A DNA stretch of 64,000 bases from the NCBI GenBank assembly GCA_016930575.1, contig JAFGGL010000006.1, forward strand, positions 1 to 64,000, in the 5' to 3' direction. A program made the translations under genes and the position numbers. A model generated the notes under the pieces. The model worked only from the letters and a program-made list of their open reading frames with translations, made no database searches and was not told where the DNA came from. The DNA comes from Clostridiales bacterium. Lineage in GTDB: Bacteria; Bacillota; Clostridia; Christensenellales; Aristaeellaceae. This document shows positions 16,142-24,682 of this stretch, piece after piece (within the stretch, counting starts at the first letter, position 1; each line of letters begins with the position of its first letter).

Positions 16142-18547
16142 TTACTTGACTTTGAGTACTTCGATATCCTGCAGCCAGCCCCAGTACGTGGTGATCGCAG
16201 GGGTGATGCTGTCGATATCAAGGCGCTCGGTTGAGAAGACCACGCAATTCTGGCGCTGATACGCCGGAATTTCAACTGCCCAGTCAACAACAATATCCAA
16301 TGCCTGCTTGTACAACGCTTTGCGGTATGCCTGGTCGTCACTCTTGCGGGCGTCGACAATCAGGGTGTCCAGCTCGTCGTCCATGATCATGTAACGGTTG
16401 GAATCAGCGCCGCCCATACCCAGAGCATTGCTGCCGTGATAGATCTGGTACATATCCGGATCCACGGTGGTCTGCCAGGCTGCGCACCAGAGTTGCCCTT
16501 CGCCTGCATCCAGAGTATCCCACAGCACGTTGGAATCGGCGGGGTCGTTGATGACCAGTTCAATGCCGATGGTGGCAAGCGCCGCTTGCGCCGAGGTCAC
16601 CACAGCAAAGGAAGGGTGATCGCCGAGGCCGTCGCCGGGGATGATGCACTCATAGGACAGCTTCGCGCCTTCGGGAGCGGCGGTAAACATGCCGGTCGCC
16701 TCATCGTAGGTGTAGCCTGCCGCAATCAGGTATCCTTTCGCCGCTTCGAGTGCCGCTGCATAGGTCTCATCCGGCGTCATGTCGGCGGTGTAGATATCGT
16801 TGCCGTTCACGTCCACGGAAAATGCGACCTTGAAGTCGGGATCGGTCGGCTGCGGAGCCGCCCAGGAAGTGTTGGAGATCGGGTACTGGATGACAGCCGC
16901 GGCTTCGCCGTAGTAGCTGTCATACGCAGTTGCGCGGTGGATACTAAACACGGTCGCAAGTGCTTTGCGCAGGTTCTTGGAGGCTTCGCTGCCGGCTTCG
17001 CCGCCAACGCTGACGTTCACGGCGTTGATGCCGATATAGCCATAGCCGCGGTTATCCACTTTGCTGGTTGTGATCACGTCGCCGGTGATTTCGCCGTTGG
17101 AGTTCAATGCCATGATGCTTTCAAAGTTGGTCTTCGTGCCGTTGAGCTCGCTGGCGTCGATCGTAGCGGTGGTGATGCCGGGGATAACGTCTGCGGAGTT
17201 GGTCTCCTTGAACTGGAAGTACTTGGTCAGAGGCGCGCCCTTGTAGTACAGGTCGTTTGCTTCATAATACACGACGCGGTTTTCATACTTGACGAACTTG
17301 TACGGACCTGCGCCCATCGGCATGGTGGTCTTTGACTGGACCATCGTCAGATCGCCGAAGGGGAAGCCGAACATATCATTCTCATAGTCATACATCGCGG
17401 CGTCGCCGTAGTAGTGCATCGGGGCGACTTCCAGACCGAGGATGGAATAGACGGCTGGCGCTTCGTAGCCGGTCGTCCGGACTTCCACGGTGTAGTCGTC
17501 GATCTTCTTGATGCCGGAAATGTTGGGGATGCCGCCGGACATGGCTTCGTCTTTCGGGCCAAAGGCTGCGATGAATGCGTTGTACGCTTCGCCCAATACA
17601 TCGGTTTCGTCCGGGCTCTCAACGGACGCGTAGGCCACGACATCGTCTTCATAAGCCAGAACGGTCTCATTGTAATAGTCGTCCAGCAGCGGATATTCGC
17701 CCGCCGTGGTGTCGTACACGTTGCCGGTCACGGCAGCGGTGAAGACGCCGGTCTCTGCGTCAAAATCGCCGAAGCCCCACAGCACCATACCGGCGATTAC
17801 GCCGAGCCCATCGTTTGCGAGGGCTTCGTCAAGCGTAACGCCGACATAAGGTTCAACATAGGCGCTGTATTTGGTCAGGCAGGTTGTCACGATTTTGCCG
17901 ACGTCAACCTTCCATGCGTCTTCAACACCCTGCCAGAAGGCCGCTTGCTGTTCTTCGGTCCAGGCGTCGTCTGCGGACCAAACATGGTCTTTGCCCGCTC
18001 CATAGAGGGCAACGCCCATGTCGGCATACTTCGCATAGACATCCGCCGTGGTCTGCGTACGGTAATCGGCAACGCCGATGATGTTGTACGAGGCCAGCTG
18101 CGTGGAACCGGTGTAGGACGGATCCAGGTACACATAGTATGTGAAGATCAGGTCGTCCACCGTCATTTCCACGCCGTCGGAGTATTGCACGCCTTTTTTA
18201 AGTTTCGCGGTATACGTTGTGATATCGGCAGCCTCGTCGTAATCGACGGTAAGGTCTGCGATACCGGTGTAGGTGTAGTCAACACCGTTGTAGGATCTGG
18301 TTTCGCCGTCAATCGCGTTGTACACGATACCGCCGGAACGATCCAGGGTCATCAGGGCTTCCTGGGTCAATGAGGTAACGTCTACGTCATAGCCCGACTG
18401 GGCAAAGAAAGGGCTGAATTTCTCAGACAGCGTGTCGATACCGGAAACGATCGGCATCTCCTCGCCTACTGCAAACGCAGCCATCGGGATTGCAACCGCG
18501 ACGAGCATTGCAATCGTCAGTAGTAATGCACAAGATTTTTTAATCAT
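16142..18547 (-). CDS. ABC transporter substrate-binding protein, family 5, oversized
   Basis: Captures the transported substrate (peptide or similar) outside the membrane. It is 801 residues, against about 530-600 for usual members. A signal peptide (CALLLTIAMLVAVAIPMAAFAVGEE) is present, but there is no lipobox cysteine after it, unusual for a Gram-positive binding protein that must stay near the membrane. Family-5 features include YSDGVEMTVDDLIFTYYV, MGAGPYKFVKYE and the C-terminal DPDMYQIYHGSNALGMGG. Extra sequence lies mostly between residues 150 and 330. It is first in the operon, with AGGAGG ahead of the start and its own promoter. Substrate cannot be told from sequence. Confidence 0.88.
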   Translation of the reverse strand: MIKKSCALLLTIAMLVAVAIPMAAFAVGEEMPIVSGIDTLSEKFSPFFAQSGYDVDVTSLTQEALMTLDRSGGIVYNAIDGETRSYNGVDYTYTGIADLTVDYDEAADITTYTAKLKKGVQYSDGVEMTVDDLIFTYYVYLDPSYTGSTQLASYNIIGVADYRTQTTADVYAKYADMGVALYGAGKDHVWSADDAWTEEQQAAFWQGVEDAWKVDVGKIVTTCLTKYSAYVEPYVGVTLDEALANDGLGVIAGMVLWGFGDFDAETGVFTAAVTGNVYDTTAGEYPLLDDYYNETVLAYEDDVVAYASVESPDETDVLGEAYNAFIAAFGPKDEAMSGGIPNISGIKKIDDYTVEVRTTGYEAPAVYSILGLEVAPMHYYGDAAMYDYENDMFGFPFGDLTMVQSKTTMPMGAGPYKFVKYENRVVYYEANDLYYKGAPLTKYFQFKETNSADVIPGITTATIDASELNGTKTNFESIMALNSNGEITGDVITTSKVDNRGYGYIGINAVNVSVGGEAGSEASKNLRKALATVFSIHRATAYDSYYGEAAAVIQYPISNTSWAAPQPTDPDFKVAFSVDVNGNDIYTADMTPDETYAAALEAAKGYLIAAGYTYDEATGMFTAAPEGAKLSYECIIPGDGLGDHPSFAVVTSAQAALATIGIELVINDPADSNVLWDTLDAGEGQLWCAAWQTTVDPDMYQIYHGSNALGMGGADSNRYMIMDDELDTLIVDARKSDDQAYRKALYKQALDIVVDWAVEIPAYQRQNCVVFSTERLDIDSITPAITTYWGWLQDIEVLKVK

Positions 18548-18589
18548 AGGTTTTCCTCCTCATTTTATTCGTGCAAGAATGCTATTCTT

Positions 18590-18618
18590 AATTTATCATA
18601 GATTTTTCAGAAAGTAAA
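18590..18618 (-). promoter_or_regulatory. promoter of the peptide ABC operon
   Basis: TTTACT, 17 bases, TAAATT on the minus strand, about 40 bases before the binding-protein start. Confidence 0.55.
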
Positions 18619-18910
18619 CAATGAAATGCTGGATTTCGGAAATCCTTTTCTCATAAGGCTTTGCGCGCATCTTTATGCTGTTTTTTTCTACAGATTGTAG
18701 GCGGTGATAACGGGATATGCACATATTGTATATTCCCGTCGTTTTGACGGTCGATTATTCAGCTTTTTAGCATATTTATAGATATCCGCGGGTCATACTG
18801 CCCGCGCCGTGTTTGCATTCCGTCAAAAATACAAAGAAGATACAATAGAATACGGCCTAAAACACCTCTGCGGCGGGATTTGCCGCACGGTAGTCCGTCC
18901 GGCGGTTCCT
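18619..18910. other. intergenic region without a gene
   Basis: AT-rich spacer between the ABC operon promoter and the end of the TIGR03943 gene. A short hairpin (CCGTC-GTTTT-GACGG, near 18736) is followed at some distance by a T run; otherwise I see nothing that supports a gene. Confidence 0.4.
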
Positions 18911-19711
18911 TTACGGATAAATATAGGCGTTCTCGATATCCGGCGCATCGCAGCGCAGAATGAGCCCGTCGGTCAACACGGGCAAATCGTAATCGTTGCC
19001 GTAATACGGTATTTCCATGATCCGTATGGTCCCCGTCACCCGAATCCATTCGTTGAGTTCCAGACCATCTTGCGTTTCCGTCTGCACGTGGAACCCGACG
19101 ATGGACGCATCCGCCGCGCAGCAGGTGATCATCAATCTGGAGACCAGCACCGTGTTTTCCGGGAATGAATCATCAAAATACACGAAACCGTATACCGTGA
19201 CCGTCCTGCCGTCCAGCGCCTCCGCGGTCTCGAACAGGTAGTCCGAGAACAGGTCCACCGAAGGGTTGAAAAACGCATGTTCGTCTTCCAGAACGCAGGG
19301 CAGGCAGTCGGCGGCATCGCTTCCAGCCGCTTCGTCCGGCTCTGTATCCTCCCGCACGGTGTCCGCGGCATTCTTGGCGGTCACGCTGACCAACCTCACG
19401 TTCTGGTTGGGCAATGAACCCGGGGTGCTCGTATCGGGGACGGCAGTCAGGATAAAGACGACGGGAACGAAGAACAACAGCATCCCCGGCCGGCCCTTCC
19501 CCGCTGTTTGCGCGCTGCGCAGGCAGTGAACGATTTCATATCCCTGATAGACGCACAATCCCGCCAGAACGATCGCGCCGAACCAAACCATCGGTACCAT
19601 GCGCGGCGCAAGGTATAACAGGATATTCCCGCTGATCAGTGCCACGCCCAAAACCGCGGTCAAAGACATCAGGATGAACAGCCATAGAATCTTCACGCCG
19701 CACTTACCCAT
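18911..19711 (-). CDS. TIGR03943 family membrane protein (YcgQ-like)
   Basis: A 266-residue protein with four or so hydrophobic segments in the first half and an extracytoplasmic domain at the end. The sequence around RLMITCCAADASIVGFHVQ and EWIRVTGTI is the TIGR03943 signature. This family is always paired with a DUF318-type permease, here the gene directly upstream, which it overlaps by eight bases. The location beside ZnuABC supports a role in metal handling, but the exact function is unknown. Confidence 0.85.
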   Translation of the reverse strand: MGKCGVKILWLFILMSLTAVLGVALISGNILLYLAPRMVPMVWFGAIVLAGLCVYQGYEIVHCLRSAQTAGKGRPGMLLFFVPVVFILTAVPDTSTPGSLPNQNVRLVSVTAKNAADTVREDTEPDEAAGSDAADCLPCVLEDEHAFFNPSVDLFSDYLFETAEALDGRTVTVYGFVYFDDSFPENTVLVSRLMITCCAADASIVGFHVQTETQDGLELNEWIRVTGTIRIMEIPYYGNDYDLPVLTDGLILRCDAPDIENAYIYP

Positions 19712-20747
19712 ACATGCCTCCGATCAGCAGGCTCGCGACCAGGGCGAGTGCGAAGCACACGAGGAGTATCGTAAGAATCAGGCGTATCGTGAACTTCTTG
19801 GAGAAGCTGCCAAACATCATGAACGTGTTTTTCAGATCGATCATCGGCCCGACGATCAGAAACGCAAGCACAGACGCACCAGAGAACTGGTACAGGAAGG
19901 TGTTGGCCACAAACGCGTCCGCCTCCGAGCACAGCGACAGCAGGAACGCCAGCGCCATCATCACGGCGATGGACGCTATCCTCCCGCCGCCGATACCCGT
20001 CAGCACGTCCGTCGGCACCGCCATCTGCACGGCCGCCGCGATCACGGCGCCGAAGATCAGGTACATGCCCACGCTTTGCAGTTCTGCGTTCGTATGCTGC
20101 ATCACCGCGCGGAAAATTGCCCTTTTGTTTCTCGAATGGCCGTGTTGCGCTTCATCGCCGTGATGCGCGCCGTATGCGCAGACCGGCTCGGCGCCGCCTT
20201 TAAGCACCGCCTTGCCCTGCGCGCGGCTGACCAGCGCGCCGATTACGATCGCGCCGACGAACCCGCAGGCGGCACGCAGCGGCATCATCTGCGGCATGGT
20301 GGTAAACGCGTTGTAGGTCGACAACAGCACGATGAGATTGACGATCGGCGTCGCCAGCATGAACGTGATCGCCGGCCCCACAGGCATGCCCTTCTTCATC
20401 AGCCCGCGTGTGATGGGGATGATCGCGCACTCGCAAACCGGGAAGATCAGCCCGATCATCGCGGCGAAAACCAGGCGCATAAACCTGTTGTCCGGCATGA
20501 TTCTCAAAATCATGTCTTCCGTTACGAATACCTGTATCAGGGAAGAAACAATGATGCCAAGCAGCACAAAAGGCAGCGCTTCGAACAGGATCGACCACAG
20601 GACCAGCGAAAATCCTCGCATATCCCTGAGGATATCCGTTTGGGAAACGCCCGCGCCGAAACAAAAGCCGACCCAGAATACGGATGCGGCGATCAAAAGG
20701 AACGCTGCGCCTTTTTGGATGTTCTGGTTGTTCGTCATTGAGTGCAT
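19704..20747 (-). CDS. DUF318-type permease (YcgR-like)
   Basis: A 347-residue membrane protein of the DUF318/ArsP-like permease superfamily, with eight or so helices and paired segments (FALVLWSILFEALPFVLLGI; GPMIDLKNTFMMF; CSEADAFVANTF). A central cytoplasmic loop is histidine-rich (AYGAHHGDEAQHGHSRNK), pointing to a metal ligand site. The partner gene is the TIGR03943 protein. In the gap before it lies a long inverted repeat and a possible separate promoter, so it may be expressed apart from znuACB. Zinc-linked efflux or cofactor delivery is inferred from context only. Confidence 0.82.
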   Translation of the reverse strand: MHSMTNNQNIQKGAAFLLIAASVFWVGFCFGAGVSQTDILRDMRGFSLVLWSILFEALPFVLLGIIVSSLIQVFVTEDMILRIMPDNRFMRLVFAAMIGLIFPVCECAIIPITRGLMKKGMPVGPAITFMLATPIVNLIVLLSTYNAFTTMPQMMPLRAACGFVGAIVIGALVSRAQGKAVLKGGAEPVCAYGAHHGDEAQHGHSRNKRAIFRAVMQHTNAELQSVGMYLIFGAVIAAAVQMAVPTDVLTGIGGGRIASIAVMMALAFLLSLCSEADAFVANTFLYQFSGASVLAFLIVGPMIDLKNTFMMFGSFSKKFTIRLILTILLVCFALALVASLLIGGMYG

Positions 20748-20753
20748 TCGTTT

Positions 20754-20814
20754 CTACCCTTTGGATGCTTTGCTAAACATTTAAAGGGTAGCTCTTTCAC
20801 AAAGTTATTGTCAA
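20754..20814 (-). promoter_or_regulatory. inverted repeat and possible promoter upstream of the YcgR-like gene
   Basis: A 9-bp inverted repeat (CTACCCTTT ... AAAGGGTAG, 20-base loop) lies directly before the gene. TTGACA on the minus strand stands 18 bases upstream of the outer arm, but the corresponding -10 (TACCCT) is poor. The repeat could be an operator or a leader hairpin. Confidence 0.35.
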
Positions 20815-20856
20815 TGGCCGGGATAAGAGTTTACACCCTATACATGGGAAAAGTGG

Positions 20857-21693
20857 CTACGAATGTATCTTCTGCCGGTGCCGGCGCTTTTGGATCCCGC
20901 TGCGGGTGAACATGAGCAGCAGATAGACTACGGTCGAGATGATCACGATACAGACCCCGGACGGGATATTAACGTAGTACGCCAGCGTGAGCCCGGCGGC
21001 GCAGAATACGAAGCTGAACAGCATCGAAAACCCGACCACCTTGCCGACCGAGTTGAAATACAGCTTGGCGATGGATACGGGGATCGTCATCAGCGCGATC
21101 GTCAGGATGATGCCGACGACCTTCACCAGAACGATAATGCCGATGGGGAGCATCAGATAGACGACCCACTCCATCAGCCGCACGTTGATGCCGCGCGCCC
21201 TGGCGTATTCCTCATCGAAGAGGTACAGGACCAGCGGATGGAAAAGCATCATGAACAGCGCGGCGACGATGACGGTAAAGATAAGGATATACACAAGAAA
21301 GCCGCTGGAAACCGACAGGATATCCCCGAATAGGTAACTGGTCATGTCCGGCATGTATCCCGGCGCCAGCGTGATGAACAGTATGCCCAGTGCCATGCCG
21401 AACGACCACAGGATGCCGACCATCGTGTCCGCCTTCAGGCGGGAATTCTTCGGCAGTCGGGAAATCACGCCGGAGGCAGCCACCGCAAACACAAGCCCGC
21501 CCCATATCGGCTCAAAACCCAACAGGTAGCCAAGCCCGATGCCTCCGAAGGACGCGTGCGCGATACCGCCGGACATGCTGATGAGCTTTTTTTCGATCGC
21601 TATCGTACCGATGATGCCGGTGACAACGCTGGCAAGCAGCGCCGCATACAACGCGTTTTGCATGAAGCGGTAACTCAAAATCGCGTCGATCAC
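20857..21693 (-). CDS. znuB: zinc/manganese ABC transporter permease (ZnuB type)
   Basis: A 278-residue permease of the metal ABC-3 family with eight to nine helices. Typical segments are the start of the first loop (KKLISMSGGIAHASFGGIGLGYLLG) and LVKVVGIILTIALMTIPVSIA. It overlaps the znuC stop by four bases and ends the znuACB unit. Metal is most likely zinc because of the His-rich ZnuA and the Fur-family gene nearby; manganese is the alternative. Confidence 0.9.
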   Translation of the reverse strand: MIDAILSYRFMQNALYAALLASVVTGIIGTIAIEKKLISMSGGIAHASFGGIGLGYLLGFEPIWGGLVFAVAASGVISRLPKNSRLKADTMVGILWSFGMALGILFITLAPGYMPDMTSYLFGDILSVSSGFLVYILIFTVIVAALFMMLFHPLVLYLFDEEYARARGINVRLMEWVVYLMLPIGIIVLVKVVGIILTIALMTIPVSIAKLYFNSVGKVVGFSMLFSFVFCAAGLTLAYYVNIPSGVCIVIISTVVYLLLMFTRSGIQKRRHRQKIHS

Positions 21694-22379
21694 AGGGAGA
21701 TGCCCCCTTTCAGCTCGTCCTTAAGTTCAGCCGGAGAGTCGTATTTCCGCACTGTTTTGTTGACGTACAGCGCCTTTTCTGCAATGCCGAAAAGTTGGCT
21801 GATATTATGGCTGGCGATGACGATGGTCTTGTGCTGCTTCATCTCGTTGAGGATCGTAAGCAATTCACCGGCAGCTTCCACGTCCAGGCCGGCGTCAGGT
21901 TCGTCCAGCGCGATGAGATTCGCATCGGACGCAAACACCCGGGCGATGACCGCACGCTTGAGCTGCCCGCCGGACAACTGGCCGATGCCGCGGTTTTCAC
22001 AGCCCGAAAGCCCGGCGTGTATGATTGCCGACCGCGCTTTCGCTTTCTGCGCGTACGAATACCGGCCAAACGGCCTGATCGCCTTTTGCAGCGTGCCCTG
22101 AAGCACCAAGTCTTCCACCGTCAGCGGAAAGGCGGTATCAAACGCGAAATTCTGCGGCACATAACCGACTTCCAGTCCTTTTCGGAATTCAATTCTGCCT
22201 TCGTCCGGCTTGATTAAGCCGGTCATCAGCTTGATCAGTGTGCTTTTACCGCCGCCGTTGGGACCGACGAGTACGGTCAGCTCCTTCCCGCGTAAAGAGA
22301 AGTTTACGCCTTGAACGGCGCAAACTTCTCCATAGCAAAACCTGACGTCGCGGAATATGATGTCCGTCGATTTCTCCAT
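21690..22379 (-). CDS. znuC: zinc ABC transporter ATP-binding protein (ZnuC type)
   Basis: A 229-residue ATPase that powers ZnuB. Walker A is GPNGGGKST, signature QLSGGQLKR, Walker B LIALDEPDAGLD, H loop IASHNIS. I start at the ATG one base beyond the znuA stop; the ORF-track start seven codons earlier would overlap znuA. The weak ribosome binding site suggests translational coupling to znuA. Confidence 0.92.
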   Translation of the reverse strand: MEKSTDIIFRDVRFCYGEVCAVQGVNFSLRGKELTVLVGPNGGGKSTLIKLMTGLIKPDEGRIEFRKGLEVGYVPQNFAFDTAFPLTVEDLVLQGTLQKAIRPFGRYSYAQKAKARSAIIHAGLSGCENRGIGQLSGGQLKRAVIARVFASDANLIALDEPDAGLDVEAAGELLTILNEMKQHKTIVIASHNISQLFGIAEKALYVNKTVRKYDSPAELKDELKGGISL

Positions 22380-22380
22380 A

Positions 22381-23349
22381 TTAGTTGCCGGACTGCGCAA
22401 GCGCGTCCGCGAATTCCTCCAAGCTTAGAATATAGTCCGGCGACAGCGGAGCTGCCTGCGCGACCGTGCCTCCGATCTCCTCGGCGACCGTCGCCGCCTG
22501 GTTATCGTCGAATTCCGCCTGATAAAACACCGTTGAAATGCCTTGTTCCCTGGCGTAGTCGATCACCTGCTGCAGTTCTGCCGCGGTCGCCTGTTTCCCT
22601 TCGATCTCAATCGCAACCATCGTCAAACCGTAATCATCGGCGAAGTAACCGTACGCGGCGTGATAAATGATAAAGGATTTGTTCGGCATTACCTCCGTTT
22701 TTTCCTGTATGTAGCTGTCCAGCGCTTCAAGTTTTGCGATATAGGCCGCCGCATTTGCCCGGTAGGTTTCCCGGTTGGCGGGATCAATCGCGGAGAGCTC
22801 CTCCGCGATTGTCTGTACCATCACGATCGCGCGTTTCGGAGACAGCCAGACGTGCGGATCAACGCCAGTGTACTCGTGGCCTTCGTTCCCGTCTTCGTTG
22901 TCCTCGTTATGGTCTTCCTCGTGATCCGCGTCATGACCAAAATCGTGGTCCTCATCGTAATCGTTCTCTTCGCCCATGTTCAGCAGCGGATATACCGCGG
23001 CGACGGCCTCGCGCAGGTCCACTATTTTTACGTCCGCGTTGAAATCTGATACTTTCGGCAGGATATTCGCCTGCTCGGTCGGCATCTGCAGCGTGAAATA
23101 CACGGCTGCGTCGGATAATTGCTGCATTTCCGTAGCCGTCGGTTGGTAATTTGCCGGGCTGTTTCCCGGCGGAACCAGTGTAACGATGTCTGCAAGATCG
23201 CCGGCTACCGCTTTTACGAAGGTCGCTTCGGGCACGATACCTACCGCAACGGTAACGGCTGCGTTTGCATCCTGCGCAACGGCTGCCGCAGAGAAGACAG
23301 TCAGCAGGAACAGGAATGCGAGGATCGAAACCAATACTTTCTTGCGCAT
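22381..23349 (-). CDS. znuA: zinc ABC transporter substrate-binding protein (ZnuA type)
   Basis: A 322-residue extracytoplasmic metal-binding protein of the cluster A-I family. A signal peptide (LVSILAFLFLLTVFSAAAVA) lacks a lipobox. A His/Asp/Glu-rich loop (EDHDFGHDADHEEDHNED, near residue 130) just before VDPHVWLSP is typical of zinc-specific members. Conserved ligand regions IYHAAYGYFADDYGL and VFYQAEFDDNQAA are visible. It is the first gene of znuACB with its own promoter and a palindrome that is probably the zinc-repressor site. Confidence 0.93.
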   Translation of the reverse strand: MRKKVLVSILAFLFLLTVFSAAAVAQDANAAVTVAVGIVPEATFVKAVAGDLADIVTLVPPGNSPANYQPTATEMQQLSDAAVYFTLQMPTEQANILPKVSDFNADVKIVDLREAVAAVYPLLNMGEENDYDEDHDFGHDADHEEDHNEDNEDGNEGHEYTGVDPHVWLSPKRAIVMVQTIAEELSAIDPANRETYRANAAAYIAKLEALDSYIQEKTEVMPNKSFIIYHAAYGYFADDYGLTMVAIEIEGKQATAAELQQVIDYAREQGISTVFYQAEFDDNQAATVAEEIGGTVAQAAPLSPDYILSLEEFADALAQSGN

Positions 23350-23367
23350 TTTGAACAGTCCCCTTAT

Positions 23368-23382
23368 TGCAAATAACTTGCA
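23368..23382 (-). promoter_or_regulatory. candidate Zur/Fur-family operator at znuA
   Basis: TGCAAATAACTTGCA is a near-perfect 15-bp palindrome placed at the expected transcription start of znuA, just downstream of its -10. Position and the nearby Fur-family gene suggest a zinc-dependent repressor site; it does not match the Bacillus Zur consensus closely. Confidence 0.5.
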
Positions 23383-23388
23383 TTAAGA

Positions 23389-23418
23389 AGAATACCATAT
23401 CGGCTCCGCGCTTGTCAA
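23389..23418 (-). promoter_or_regulatory. promoter of znuACB
   Basis: TTGACA, 18 bases, TATTCT on the minus strand, with the palindrome directly after the -10. Confidence 0.65.
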
Positions 23419-23460
23419 CGGTCAGTATAAATTCGTTATTGATTTCATTTTCAGGCTTTG

Positions 23461-23489
23461 TTGACAGGCGATACGGCGCTGACTATACT
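23461..23489 (+). promoter_or_regulatory. promoter of the GNAT gene
   Basis: TTGACA, 17 bases, TATACT. A small palindrome CTATAC-TACAT-GTATAG overlaps the -10 and could be an operator. Confidence 0.8.
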
Positions 23490-23529
23490 ACATGTATAGC
23501 CGGCAGGAAAAACCATAGGAGGCAGCTAA

Positions 23530-24099
23530 ATGCAATACGCCATCCGTTCCCTTTCACCGCAGCGCGTGGAGGATTTTTTTACGTTCTTTGAGCACGTCGC
23601 ATTCGCCGAACATCCCGAATGGGGCTGCGATTGCTTTTGCTGTTTCTTCCACGCGGCAAGCCGCGAAGCATGGGACGCGTGTACTAGAGAATCGAACATG
23701 GCTATGGCCAGAGAATTGATCATAAGCGGCCGGATGCGCGGTCTTCTTGCCTATGATGGCGAAAAGCCCGTCGGCTGGTGCCATTTCGATGTATTGAAAA
23801 ACCTGCCTGGCGCCAGGCTGTTTTACGGCGGCCTTGCTTCAGCGGACGATGGAAAGGCCCTGATCGCCTGCTTTACCATCGCGCAGGGATACCGCAGGCG
23901 GGGCATCGCGTCTGCGCTGCTGCAGCATGTGCTTGACGATCTGAAGGCGCAGGGCGTCCGGCAGGTGGAAGCTTATCCTGTGATCGGCAACGAGTCTCAG
24001 GAGCACAACTACCACGGCCCGCTTTCGATGTATCTCAAGCAGGGATTTACAGTCGTACGGAAGTTGAAAGACCATGCGCTGGTGGAGAAAACGCTATAG
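23530..24099 (+). CDS. GNAT family N-acetyltransferase
   Basis: A 189-residue acetyl-CoA dependent transferase. The acetyl-CoA binding motif A is IAQGYRRRGIASALLQHVLDDLKAQG, preceded by a beta strand with KALIACFTI. The N-terminal part has a cysteine-rich patch (GCDCFCCFFH) of the kind seen in a GNAT subgroup whose substrates are unknown. The start has AGGAGG and a consensus promoter. It lies divergent from znuA, ending convergently against the fur-type gene with a shared terminator. Confidence 0.85.
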   Translation: MQYAIRSLSPQRVEDFFTFFEHVAFAEHPEWGCDCFCCFFHAASREAWDACTRESNMAMARELIISGRMRGLLAYDGEKPVGWCHFDVLKNLPGARLFYGGLASADDGKALIACFTIAQGYRRRGIASALLQHVLDDLKAQGVRQVEAYPVIGNESQEHNYHGPLSMYLKQGFTVVRKLKDHALVEKTL

Positions 24100-24111
24100 C
24101 GCTTTCAGTAT

Positions 24112-24148
24112 AAAACAGCCCTTTCCGCTATTGGGGAAGGGCTGTTTT
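24112..24148. terminator. bidirectional terminator between the GNAT and fur-type genes
   Basis: A long hairpin with AAAACAGCCCTT / AAGGGCTGTTTT arms. Symmetric A and T ends let it act in both directions for the two convergent genes. Confidence 0.85.
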
Positions 24149-24157
24149 GCGTTACAA

Positions 24158-24589
24158 TCAAATCTCAGCCTTCATAGCCGCGCATTCAGCGCATTTTCCG
24201 TAGACTTCCAGCTTATGATGGGTCTCCTGAAAATCGTTTTTCAGCGCCTGCGTCTGCCAGAAACATTTTACGCAGGGGATCTTGATGATCTTTCCGCATC
24301 CCGTGCAGATCAGGTAATGGTGATGCTCCTGTTCAAACACCGTATACCGGTTCACGCCCTGTTCGTCGTTGAACGATTCCAGGATTCCCAGTTCCGTAAA
24401 CTTCTGGATGTTGCGGTATACCGTCGCGTTGTCGATCGCCGCGCTGCCCTCCAGCAGCGCGGCGATGTCGGCGACCGACAGCATCCTGTCCTGATTGTTT
24501 AAAAACACATCCAGTATCCTTTTTTTAGGCGACGTCATGCGCAGGCCTTTCGCCCGCAGCATCACGTAGACTTTCTGATGATCGGTCAT
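24158..24589 (-). CDS. Fur family metal-responsive repressor (probably Zur)
   Basis: A 143-residue regulator of the Fur superfamily: winged helix (RMTSPKKRILDVFLNN; DNATVYRNIQKFTELGIL) and dimerisation/metal domain with HHHYLICTGCGKIIKIPCVKC and a second CxxC at the end (YGKCAEC), the structural zinc site. The start follows GAGG by six bases; the track start is 22 codons earlier. Its closeness to znuACB and the palindrome at znuA makes zinc sensing likely, but Fur, PerR and Zur cannot be separated by eye alone. Confidence 0.85.
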   Translation of the reverse strand: MTDHQKVYVMLRAKGLRMTSPKKRILDVFLNNQDRMLSVADIAALLEGSAAIDNATVYRNIQKFTELGILESFNDEQGVNRYTVFEQEHHHYLICTGCGKIIKIPCVKCFWQTQALKNDFQETHHKLEVYGKCAECAAMKAEI

Positions 24590-24682
24590 CTTCCGCCTCA
24601 CAATAAAGCACGTCGTTAACGCTTTGATTATATCGCTATTCAAGTGATTTTTCAAATCGCATCCATTGATTGAAGTCCGTGA

